From Conidiobolus incongruus B7586 (lineage: Eukaryota > Entomophthoromycota > Entomophthoromycetes > Entomophthorales > Conidiobolaceae): a stretch of DNA of 14,179 nucleotides. How positions within the stretch are numbered: position 1 is the stretch's first letter; each line of letters begins with the position of its first letter. Positions 1-8,757 of this stretch are shown one piece after another. Both the position numbers and the translations under genes were made by a program. The stretch is from NCBI GenBank assembly GCA_000697335.1, contig JNEM01016027.1:1-14179 (forward strand), written 5' to 3'. The notes below the pieces were generated by a model. It was given only the letters and a program-made list of their open reading frames with translations. It did not search any database and was not told the DNA's origin.

Positions 1-1575
1 TATTAATATACTATATTAATTCAAGAAAAATATAAATTTAATAATTTATAGTGCAAAATATAATAATATTAAATTATATAATTAAAAATTATAATATATA
101 AGCTTATAAGCAATTGATAAAAAATGATATAATAATCAATATAAGGAATAATTAAAAATTTTCAATATATAAATTATAAAATATTAGATAATTATATATT
201 AGTTTAAAATTCATTTATAAAATTTAAAACTCAGTATTTTATTTTATTGATATTAAATTATTATTATTGATAATAATTAAAGTTATTACTTAATTTATAA
301 ATTTTCAAATTTGTCAATATTTTGTGAAAATACTTTGTAATATATATATATATATATATGAGATTATATAATTTAAATAATATATTGGGATATTAATATC
401 AAGGGTTAATATTGACAACAATGGGTTTTATAAGCTTAAACAGGGAATCACAAGTGGTAAATAATAAATTACTATGTAATTAAGGGAAATTATTGGGGTT
501 CACCAAAGTAGGTGAAAATGACTTGCTATGAATTGGGTTCTTTGAATAAAGTAAATATCTTATATTTATCACAACTTAATATTTTTGTGAGGGTTATAAG
601 AAAAACTTAGAGACTATAAACTTTTGAAAATAAAGATAAAAGATATGTTTATTAGTTTGCTTATAATAATCTTATATTAGGTTCCATTATTGATTTTTGT
701 GGATATAAATGACCTATGGGCAGAAAGTAATAGGATCAACTAGTTCATGGGATATGATATCTTTAATGTGACTTCTTAAATCCTGTGGTAATTAAAGTTT
801 CTTGAGTAATTGACAGGATTATTCTCCATCATTAATATTAATTTTTAAATCAAAATATATTTATTTAATTATTAAATCAGTATATAATTAGGCTAGATAA
901 GAAAAATTTTCAAATAAAGATTATTCAAAAACTATACTAAACCTTTAGAAATAAACAATTTTAATAGTTAATTGATTAATATAATATTATATTATTGATT
1001 AACTTTTATTATTAAGCTTATCAAACTAAATTTATATGTTAGAATATCAAAATATTGCTTGAATCTATTAAACAAAATTTCTAATATTTGAAATAATTTA
1101 AAATTCACTTTTTGATTATATCCAAAGCTTTGTCAAAGAAGTTTAATATTAATTATATAAATATATGATATATAACAACATTTACACTTAATTTATTTAG
1201 TAATAGAAATAAATATATTATAATTTAACATTAATCTAGAAAAAATAAAGTAGTTGTAAATAAGAAAAATTATTGAAATAATTGAAAAAAATATCAAAAC
1301 TTTTATTTTCAATTGTCATGATCAAGTAACCATATATTTTGATTTATTTTTAAAGATAAAAATAAAGAAAAATTTTAATTCAAGTAAAGAAATTTTTTGG
1401 CATAAATTCCTATACACATATATTCATTATTATATTGAGTAGAAACAATATCCATTCTATTCATTTAATTAGTAAAACCAAAATAATTAATTTTAATTTT
1501 AAATAGTCCTTTAATTTCCAATACATATTCCTTATATGAATTAAATATACTTATTATATAAAATAATAATTATAG
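1..1575. other. AT-rich stretch without recognisable genes
   Basis: No open frame of useful length, RNA gene or known element is seen on either strand. A (TA)n run lies at 340-359 and a 12-bp palindrome GATATTAATATC at 389-400. From about 390 to 830 the composition is milder and richer in G on the plus strand, with runs such as GGGTT and CAAGTGG. This may be an older sequence less eroded than its surroundings. Its short open frames matched no family I know. Confidence 0.6.
340..359. repeat. (TA)n microsatellite
   Basis: An uninterrupted alternating A/T run of about 20 bp. Simple repeats of this type are common in AT-rich fungal DNA and are likely to vary in length between strains. Confidence 0.9.
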
Positions 1576-1890
1576 AATATATACACTAAAGCTATAAAAG
1601 GCGTCAATAATAAAAATGAATTGAAAGAGCTACTATATCCAATATACTTACCAGATTAGAACCCTCGCCATTATAATTACTCTTGGTTAATAAAAGATAT
1701 TCTTGAAAGAAAATATATTTCAATGGGTGAATCAAATTATTAACCGAAATTTGGAATTAAGTCTATAAAAAAGCTCTTTTTTGGTGTAAGTTTATCAGTA
1801 GAATGGTAAACAGTTATCAATTATAAAGATAAATATTGGTTTTATATTATTGTGTATTTTGTGTTAAAAGCTATATTTAAGAATCAATTA
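1576..1890 (+). pseudogene. Possible decayed coding remnant, family not recognised
   Basis: One plus-strand frame stays mostly open for 105 codons with only three stops. Roughly ten would be expected at this base composition. The reading includes codons unusual for the flank (GGC, GTC, CGC) and the stretches NPRHYNYSWLIKDILERK and PKFGIKSIKKLFFGVS. A short piece, YPIYLPD followed one codon later by NP, recalls the P-Y-x-P-D-L-N-P block of Tc1/mariner transposases. The DDE residues and the rest of that family are not seen, so I do not assign it. It may be chance. Confidence 0.25.
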
Positions 1891-2269
1891 TAAATAAGTG
1901 CAATTGCATAATTTACAGAGTGTTAAAAAGTTATTCATATTACATTGATGAATATTTCAATTTTCGATTAGAATATAATTCTCATTTCTTTCAGTCAATT
2001 GAAAATATTTCTGTAGAGGAATTTATTCATATACTTATGAATGATTGTTTCTAACTATGTTTTTGATTCAATATAATATGCTTTTGATTTTAAAATTTTT
2101 TAAGCTTTATATGTTGGCATTAAACTTATATTGAATAATATCAATCATAAATCTATGACAGGATTGAACTAATTGAATTTGCTCTAATTCGTAATTACGA
2201 AATTGGATAAAAATGAGATTGCAATTAATCACACTTTCACTATATAATCCCCTTTAATGATATAAAATT

Positions 2270-2292
2270 GTAACATATATTATATATGTTAC
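2270..2292. repeat. Perfect 23-bp palindrome
   Basis: The arms GTAACATATAT (2270-2280) and ATATATGTTAC (2282-2292) are exact reverse complements about one central T. The GTAAC ends make it less trivial than the plain TA runs nearby. No gene lies next to it and no role can be assigned. Confidence 0.6.
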
Positions 2293-2375
2293 TACTTATT
2301 TTACCCAAAATGATCAAAGTTATTCAATAAAAGTGAAAACTTAATGTGTAAATATAAATACTCAATCACTAATTA

Positions 2376-2499
2376 TTAAATTATTATTAATTTTGAAATT
2401 TTCTTATTAAAATTTTACGGAGAAATTTTAATAATGATAATAATATATCAATTTAAAATTTTTTGTTTCGTTCCTAATTAAAAATTAATAATAATTTAA
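2376..2499. repeat. 124-bp foldback, MITE-like inverted repeat
   Basis: A 19-bp arm at 2376-2394 (TTAAATTATTATTAATTTT) is matched exactly in reverse complement at 2481-2499. Inside it lies a second perfect stem, TTATTAAAATTT (2404-2415) with AAATTTTAATAA (2423-2434) around a 7-base loop containing CGG. Both outer ends read TTAA, the target of piggyBac-type elements. A TTAA lies inside the arms anyway, and no clear flanking duplication is seen. It could be a small non-autonomous DNA transposon or a chance structure in AT-rich DNA. Confidence 0.4.
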
Positions 2500-3122
2500 A
2501 AACATTAAATTAATAGTTAATTAAATTTAATAAAATTATAAAAAAATAATATTAAAAAATTTCAATTAATTATAAATATATTATACATATTATTGCATTA
2601 TCATATGTTAATGTAAATATTATTTTTAACTTTTTCATAAATTTTTATTTAATATGGTAATTTTTAACCTATGATCTGATAATAATATAAGTATATGATT
2701 CAAAATGCAGAATTAAATTAATAAATGTTATTATTGCATTGATGTAATATGATTAAAGAATTTTTTTATACTTGATAAAGTGTTAGTTTCAATCTATTTT
2801 TCCTGTATATTTTTGAAAATATAACCAGTTTAGTTTAATATTGTTATAATCACCAAAAGTATAGATTTAATAGTTAATAAATTAATTAAAATAAATTTTT
2901 TTCCATATCACACCTAGACCAGTAATTAAGATAAGGTATAATATAGTTAACTAGTACAAAAACTTGAAGTATACTATGATTAATGAGCTAATAATGTGAT
3001 TGATAATTTAACAAGATTAATTATTAATTGTGCATTATCCTTTTGGTTAATCAATTCTAAAATTTTAAAAAGTTATATAATATATTTAAAATAGTATTCA
3101 ATCATTCAAATTATAAAATTGT

Positions 3123-3124
<2 letters not shown>

Positions 3125-3155
<31 letters not shown>
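3125..3155. repeat. (AT)n microsatellite
   Basis: An uninterrupted alternating A/T tract of about 31 bp, the longest in the window, about 210 bp beyond the stop codon of the phosphate transporter. Confidence 0.9.
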
Positions 3156-3157
<2 letters not shown>

Positions 3158-3319
3158 GAAAAATATACATTAATGTATGATTTTATTTATATATGCATGA
3201 TTTATTTAGTAAATTTACTAGTAGTAAATAAAGCGTAAAAGTTAACTATAAACATGAAGATAATATTATTTAGTTAGATAAATAGTTAAATAATGGTAAT
3301 AATAGGTGACTAATAAGGA

Positions 3320-3340
3320 TTCATTAACTCAGTTAATGAA
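3320..3340. repeat. Perfect 21-bp palindrome just past the transporter stop codon
   Basis: The arms TTCATTAACT (3320-3329) and AGTTAATGAA (3331-3340) are exact reverse complements around one central C. The palindrome begins 26 bp downstream of the stop codon, inside the likely 3' untranslated region. It could form a 10-bp hairpin in the 3' end of the mRNA or be a dimeric protein-binding site. The function is unknown, and the AT content makes some palindromes likely by chance. Confidence 0.6.
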
Positions 3341-3366
3341 ACAGATTATATAGGATTAGTAGCAAA

Positions 3367-4902
3367 TTAAAATTCTTCATTGGCTAATTCCTCGAGGGAC
3401 TTGCCCTTAGTTTCGGGAATGAAATAGGTGAAAACTAAACCAATAAACATGAAGAGGGCGAAGATTTGGATAAGCTGTGGAACGAAAGCATCGGGACCAC
3501 CAATATCCTTCATGGCGGAGAAACCGACTTGAGAGATGATGGCACCCAATTTACCGGAGGCGGCAGAAATACCGTGACCAGTGGATCTATAGCGAGTGGG
3601 GAAGACTTCACCAGGGACGATAAAGGTAGTAGTGTTGGGACCAAAATTGGTGAAGAAGTTGGCAATGGTAAAGAGAATGATGAAGAGAGTAAGAGAGTAG
3701 TTTTTAATGGGGTCGAAACCGAAACCAAGGATGATGAATGCAATGGTCAAAGCGATAAAACCAATGTATTGAATTGTCTTACGGCCAAGGCGATCAATGG
3801 TGAAGACAGTGACCCAATAACCGGGAACAGTACCTAAAAGAGCGATGATAGCACCACCAACAGAAGCAGCCCAAACAGTGTTGAAAGGAGAGGACTTGTC
3901 AGCGTAGCCGATGGCTTTAAGGATGGTGGGGTTGTTCAAGTTCAAACCATAAAAAGCAACATCAAGAGCAAACCAAGTGACAGAAGTACCCAATAAAACC
4001 TTGAGGTTTTCCCATTTACCGAAATGTTGGCAGAAATCAGCCCAGGAGGCCTTGGGAGCAACACCTTGGACAGGTTCATCAACATTCTTTTCCTTGTTAA
4101 TATCCAAGACGTTGTTGATATCTTTAGTGGCCTTGGCAACATCATTTTCAATATCCATAGTGTAGCGTGGAGTTTCAGGAATAGTAAGACGGAAGTAGAC
4201 GGCAACAGCACCAGGGATGGTACCAATACCGATGATAATTCTCCAGGCGTAGTCAAGGTAGTCAGTGTCAAGTTCAACATAAGACTTGAGAGCAGCAAGA
4301 GTTACAATACTGACAATAGAACCCATTAAAATACCAACACCTTGCATAGCGAAGACAGCGGCCATCATAGCACCTCTGTTCTTAGTAGTGGCAAATTCGG
4401 AAGTAATAACAGCAGACAAAGGGTAATCGCCACCAATACCAATACCCATAACCAATCTTAAGAAGATCAAAGAAGCAATCATATCAACACCTTTCCTGTT
4501 ATGACCGTAACCAACCAAACACTGACCAATAGTACAAACAATAATTATCATCAATTCAACACCATACATTCTCTTACGACCAACGCGATCAGCGAGCCAA
4601 CCGAAGAGCAATTGGCCAATGAAAGTACCAACTGGAGTAGCAACTTTGAGGCCCATATCATATGAAGAAGGAATTTTACCATTAAAGTACACAAGACTGA
4701 TCATGGACACGGCGAGAGAAATAACGAAGATATCATAGGCATCAGTCAAGAAACCAACACCAGACACGATACAAGCCTTGATGTGGAACCATCCGAACTT
4801 GGCATTGTCAATTTCTTGTAACGCTTGTTGACGACGGGCGTGAGCAGATTGTCCAACGTTAGGAGGAATGTCGTCCATAATAGCATCTATTTTATTTTCC
4901 AT
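3367..4902 (-). CDS. Pho84-family high-affinity inorganic phosphate:H+ symporter (MFS, 12 TM)
   Basis: The 511-residue product imports inorganic phosphate across the plasma membrane, driven by protons. Its twelve helices lie at roughly 41-71, 85-104, 113-132, 141-163, 178-203, 219-240, 299-321, 341-368, 376-395, 401-427, 440-462 and 472-495, with a long hydrophilic loop at 241-298. MFS motif A occurs as GWLADRVGRK (101-110) and again as DRLGRK (370-375). The Pho84 signature GGDYPLSAVITSE spans 157-169, and PETPRYT (242-248) closes the first half. The phosphate-site residues of the fungal PiPT structure are matched by Y160, Q187, W310, D314, Y318 and N423. The proton-path acids are matched by D54, D57 and D159, and the Pho84 lysine by K451. 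The start fits: ACAATGG context, a TATA box about 70 bp upstream, and no intron needed. The N-terminal tail is shorter than in yeast Pho84 (587 residues). It could also act as a phosphate sensor, as yeast Pho84 does; that is inference. Confidence 0.95.
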   Translation of the reverse strand: MENKIDAIMDDIPPNVGQSAHARRQQALQEIDNAKFGWFHIKACIVSGVGFLTDAYDIFVISLAVSMISLVYFNGKIPSSYDMGLKVATPVGTFIGQLLFGWLADRVGRKRMYGVELMIIIVCTIGQCLVGYGHNRKGVDMIASLIFLRLVMGIGIGGDYPLSAVITSEFATTKNRGAMMAAVFAMQGVGILMGSIVSIVTLAALKSYVELDTDYLDYAWRIIIGIGTIPGAVAVYFRLTIPETPRYTMDIENDVAKATKDINNVLDINKEKNVDEPVQGVAPKASWADFCQHFGKWENLKVLLGTSVTWFALDVAFYGLNLNNPTILKAIGYADKSSPFNTVWAASVGGAIIALLGTVPGYWVTVFTIDRLGRKTIQYIGFIALTIAFIILGFGFDPIKNYSLTLFIILFTIANFFTNFGPNTTTFIVPGEVFPTRYRSTGHGISAASGKLGAIISQVGFSAMKDIGGPDAFVPQLIQIFALFMFIGLVFTYFIPETKGKSLEELANEEF

Positions 4903-4968
4903 TGTAAAATATAAATATATGAAAGATTAGAAAATATTGTAATGCTCTCTACTTGATGCTCTCCGCGA

Positions 4969-4976
4969 TATTTATA
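4969..4976 (-). promoter_or_regulatory. TATA box
   Basis: TATAAATA reads on the minus strand 67-74 bp before the ATG, a usual distance for a fungal core promoter. In such AT-rich DNA a TATA-like string is common by chance. This one stands out because it sits between two less AT-rich stretches. Confidence 0.5.
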
Positions 4977-4987
4977 TGATCAGTACT

Positions 4988-4992
4988 CCCCT
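4988..4992 (-). promoter_or_regulatory. STRE-like site (AGGGG on minus strand)
   Basis: CCCCT on the plus strand, AGGGG on the minus, matches the stress-response element bound by Msn2/4-type zinc-finger factors in yeasts. It lies about 15 bp upstream of the TATA box. Five bases are weak evidence, but runs of four C are very rare in the AT-rich DNA here. Confidence 0.3.
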
Positions 4993-5025
4993 CTAATTCC
5001 TCACTTGCTGTTTTGACATTTTGAA

Positions 5026-5031
5026 CACGTT
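5026..5031 (-). promoter_or_regulatory. Putative Pho4/NUC-1-type site (CACGTT; AACGTG on minus strand)
   Basis: CACGTT is the medium-affinity core bound by the phosphate-starvation bHLH factor Pho4 in yeast; the high-affinity form is CACGTG. It lies about 125 bp before the start codon and about 50 bp upstream of the TATA box of a phosphate transporter, where such a site would be expected. The motif is seen; regulation by phosphate is inferred from gene type and position. Confidence 0.5.
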
Positions 5032-5045
5032 TTCCATTTCTAATA

Positions 5046-8000
5046 TTTAATTTGCGATTAGAAAAGAAAAATTCTAATTAATGTAAATTGATAGATTAAT
5101 AAATGAATTAACGTTTATTTTGTATTTAAAATTCCCAAGCCCTTAGAATTTCTAATTCTAGGTAATTTTACTAATTTCTCCTAATTTAGCAATATAATTC
5201 TTTAAATTTGTAGCAATTAATTTTTACTAAAATATGAGTAAGTAAATCTTCTATTTTTATTATCATTTTGAAAAAAAAATTAAAATAAAATTATCATAAA
5301 ACTTTAATTAACAATAATAAATTAAAATTTTAACTTATATCTTTTCTTTTACTTATTTACTTTCACTCAATATATATATATATATATAGTTAATATATAA
5401 AAATAAATACTTTTAATGAACTATTTTATTCATAAATTATTTAATGCTATATATTATAAAAATATAAACAAAAACAAGCATATTTATTGAGAATTAAAAT
5501 AATGATAGATATAATGTCATAAATTATTAAGTGGTAATATCGATTTTGACATAATAAAAATATCTTTTTTATTATATATTGTTGATAAATTTTAATGTCA
5601 ATTAACTGCATTCAGCTTATTAAAAACTAATATTAAATTAACGAATTTGAAAAATAAATTTTACCTAATACGGATTGATTAAATTATTAAAATGGATAAA
5701 AAAATGAAACTTAAATTATTTAAAGAAAATATTTATCTTTACATATTATTTAAAGTACTTTAAATATACTTATTATCATTATTACTATAAACTTTAAAAA
5801 ATATATATTTGTTTATTTGATATTAAAATTTAAATCTAAATAATAATAATAACTAGTGTATTAAATTTAATAATTAATTAAATTTTGATTTTTAAATAAT
5901 AAAATTCACATAAATTGAAAATTTTAAATGAGGGTAAATTGATATATTTTTTTGATCCCAATCACTTAATAAAAAATGCTAGAAGTGCAACGTGCTTAAA
6001 ATTACTTAATTTATTTGTTTATTTAAATGCTATTTAAAGATTATCTAGTTTTAATTGATGTAGTACAATTTTTTAAACATTGAAGAATTTCTCATAAAAA
6101 TTAATTTTTTTTCCACACATAGTCATTTAAGTAAATCTCATCATTTTAAAATATTTCTAAGTTAAGAAAAGGTTTTAAATATTATTGAATGGCTATATTT
6201 ATATAAATAATGTAGAGTGTTGGATAATATAAATATATGTGATGATTATAGTCATATTAATCTCATACTTATATTCTCCCTTATTTTCATGATCTGAAAT
6301 CAATTATCCATTAGATTTCATATGAATTTAATTCAAAAATTTCTTACAAAAATATCAATGTTTACAGATATAATATCATTGAAACAAATACTGTCGAGTA
6401 ATTGATAAATTAAAGGATAAGAATATATGCTTTTCATCTTTTATTTAATATCTAATGTAATTCTTAAAAAAATCAGTGAAATTTTAATAGCTTAATTGTA
6501 TATTATAGCAATTGGGAGAAAACTGGCTGACCGCAGCAAAGTAGGCCATCATCTGATAGTTTGATTAACCAATCGTTGGAGGAATTTTAAGAAATCAAAC
6601 AATTTTCATTAGCTCTTTTATGTGTGTATTATATTACCTTATCTATAACTTAATCACTCACATATATTTCAATGGATATTTTTGAAAAAATTAGGCGAAT
6701 TGATTTGCTGCGAAATGTAAATATGTGAATTCATATGTTTTTCAGATCCTGTCACATTGCGATCATCTTAGTATTATTTTAAGTACTTACATTATTCAAC
6801 AAAATTCAGTAATATAATTTTATAAATGATAAATTACAGATGTTGTTTCACTAGAGTCAACGTTAAGATTATTTAAAAATTTACCCCATATCATTAAGGC
6901 TTAACTAATCTGAATCTAGTTTTCCCCACATTTTACCATTACCCCAAATTGCTGTAATTATGTTAAACCTCAAATAATAATTAAATCAACTGAATTTATT
7001 TATTTTTCGTTTATTTCAGTTGAAATTAAACTGGTTATTAATCACATACCACTCAATTACTTTTCCGGACTATTTTAGTTCCTTTAATATCCTATACAGT
7101 AGGATTGATTTAAAATTGTGCAATATTGTTGAACATGTTATTCAAAACATATTAAGAACTCTATTTCGTCAATATGAAATAAAAATTAGATAATATCTTA
7201 GTATATTATTATCTCAATATCAACACTAAGTCATACAAGAATTTAAAAAAAAAATATCTACATTGTCTATTAATCAAAATTTAAAATTCACATTTCATTA
7301 ACCCCATAATTTGAAAAGATGGAACTCTAGCCACGTGTTTAAGTCTATAGTAGTTATTGGTCTTATAGTTTTAAATGTTTACGATTAAATCAATATCTTA
7401 ATAACAATGTTAATTGAGATTTATAGTAATAAGAATAATTGTTTAATATTTTATAGTAACTGACTTTATTTAACTATTAATCATTATAATAAATATTATT
7501 TTAATTATTTTAATATAAACTTAAAATAATAATTATTTTGTTATAAAAAATAATAAAATATAAAATATTATTAAAATAATTTCAAAAATATATTTAATAT
7601 TTAAATATTATTGAATTATTAATTATATTTATCTGAGTATAATTCTAAACCTATTAAAATTATTTTAGCAATAATTCTCAATTTACAAAGGGATAACTAA
7701 TACAATCTAGAAACTAGCAAATTTTATAAAATTTTTATATTTGAAACCTTATAAAGTATTAATAATATTTTAATTAGCATAAAATTTAGTTTGATGAATG
7801 ATTAAGATAATTCCTTATATATCAATTTATTTCTATTGTTATTATTTTAATTTCAATTTTGAAATTACTTATAAATTTGTTTAAAATTACCGAGTATAAC
7901 AAGTTAATGGAATTTAGTATATAATGTATTTATATTAAATTAAAATTAAATATAATTATTAAAGTTTAAATATTTAAAAAGAATATCAATTAATAAAACA

Positions 8001-8351
8001 ATTAGTTTTAATTTTTTAAAAACTAGTATTTGATAATCAGTTTTGTAAATAAAGGTTATTATTAGAGAAGTACTTAAAATAAAACCTAATAAATATTTTA
8101 TAAATCTTATTCTTTAAAATATTGAGAGTGTAAATCTTAAAATTTACTATTGAAACATTATAGCAAAATATCTAGAAAAACCTTTCTTTTATCCTTGTCA
8201 CCTTTGTATTTATATGATTCATTCAGTGAATAACATAAGATTAGGCTTAACTCTAATAAAAAAATCAACAAAAGATTATTCAATTATATATAAACAAAGT
8301 TATTAAAAATGAGATATAATATATATATAGTTAATAAATTAAGATAAATAG
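5046..8351. other. AT-rich stretch without recognisable genes between transporter and retrotransposon
   Basis: About 3.3 kb with no supported gene on either strand. It includes a (TA)n run at 5370-5388 and a small stem TAGAATT/AATTCTA at about 5144-5160. There is an inverted repeat TCAACTGAA/TTCAGTTGA at 6986-6994 and 7015-7023, and a stem ATCCTA/TAGGAT near 7089-7105. Two patches are visibly less AT-rich (about 6510-6580 and 6860-7110), and a CACGTG hexamer lies at 7332-7337. None of the short frames in these patches resembles a family I know. The final few hundred bases before the LTR are plain A/T sequence. Confidence 0.6.
5370..5388. repeat. (TA)n microsatellite
   Basis: An alternating A/T tract of about 19 bp in the far upstream region of the transporter gene. 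Confidence 0.9.
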
Positions 8352-8757
8352 TGTTAAGAGACTAATTCTTTAAATTCTTATATATACTTTCATATAATTC
8401 AATTAACTATAAATTATATAATTAATTTATACTTTTATAACTAAATTAATTATATAAATAACATTAAATTATCTAATAAATTAAGTTTTTCTTTTTCCTC
8501 TCAATACTTACTATTTCTTATCTTTTCTATTATTTCTAAGATTGATACTATATTTTATTAATATTATAGTATATTAACACTATCTAATATAAATCTTAAT
8601 ATATTAGTGACTCATTTTAATTTAAAACTTAATTAAACTTTATTTATATTTATATATTATAGCTATATTATAATATTATGTTTTATATCACACTATTTTT
8701 ATATTAAGTTTTCCTCTATATTATATCAGTATTTACTACTATACTTATATAGTAACA
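8352..8757 (+). repeat. 5' LTR of the chromovirus
   Basis: It begins TGTTA and ends TAACA, a short terminal inverted repeat of the usual TG...CA form. It aligns along its whole length with 13656-14062. Shared blocks include GACTAATTCTTTAAATTC near the start, a pyrimidine-rich block (CTTTTTC, CTCTCAATA) and TATAGTATATTAACACTA in the middle. Confidence 0.9.

Larger units (their letters stand above)
1891..3319. other. AT-rich stretch without recognisable genes
   Basis: No coding frame or RNA gene is supported. The stretch holds a 23-bp palindrome at 2270-2292, a foldback at 2376-2499 and a long (AT)n run at 3125-3155, each listed separately. The remainder is low-complexity A/T sequence ending near the 3' end of the phosphate transporter. 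Confidence 0.6.
4903..5045 (-). promoter_or_regulatory. Promoter and 5' leader region of the phosphate transporter
   Basis: This stretch of about 140 bp upstream of the start codon is clearly less AT-rich than the DNA beyond about 5045, and it holds the only cluster of promoter-like motifs beside the gene. Read on the minus strand, the order is a CACGTT/AACGTG site, an STRE-like AGGGG, a TATAAATA box and then the leader. The drop to AT-rich sequence just outside it suggests that the functional promoter is short. The motifs are seen; their function is inferred. Confidence 0.6.

Noticed and set aside
1630-1670. Tc1/mariner transposase call from YPIYLPD and NP
   Set aside because: Only one short block resembles the family. 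No catalytic residues, helix-turn-helix or terminal inverted repeats are seen around it.
1640-1680. A minus-strand GGTTCTAATC resembling a tRNA B box
   Set aside because: The purine required after TTC is missing, the flanking T-stem does not pair, and no A box or acceptor stem fits.
3466-4329. Plus- and minus-strand open frames of 62-123 codons overlapping the transporter
   Set aside because: They are shadow frames of the real coding sequence. They show low-complexity composition, no domain and no own promoter, while the long minus-strand frame has full family motifs.
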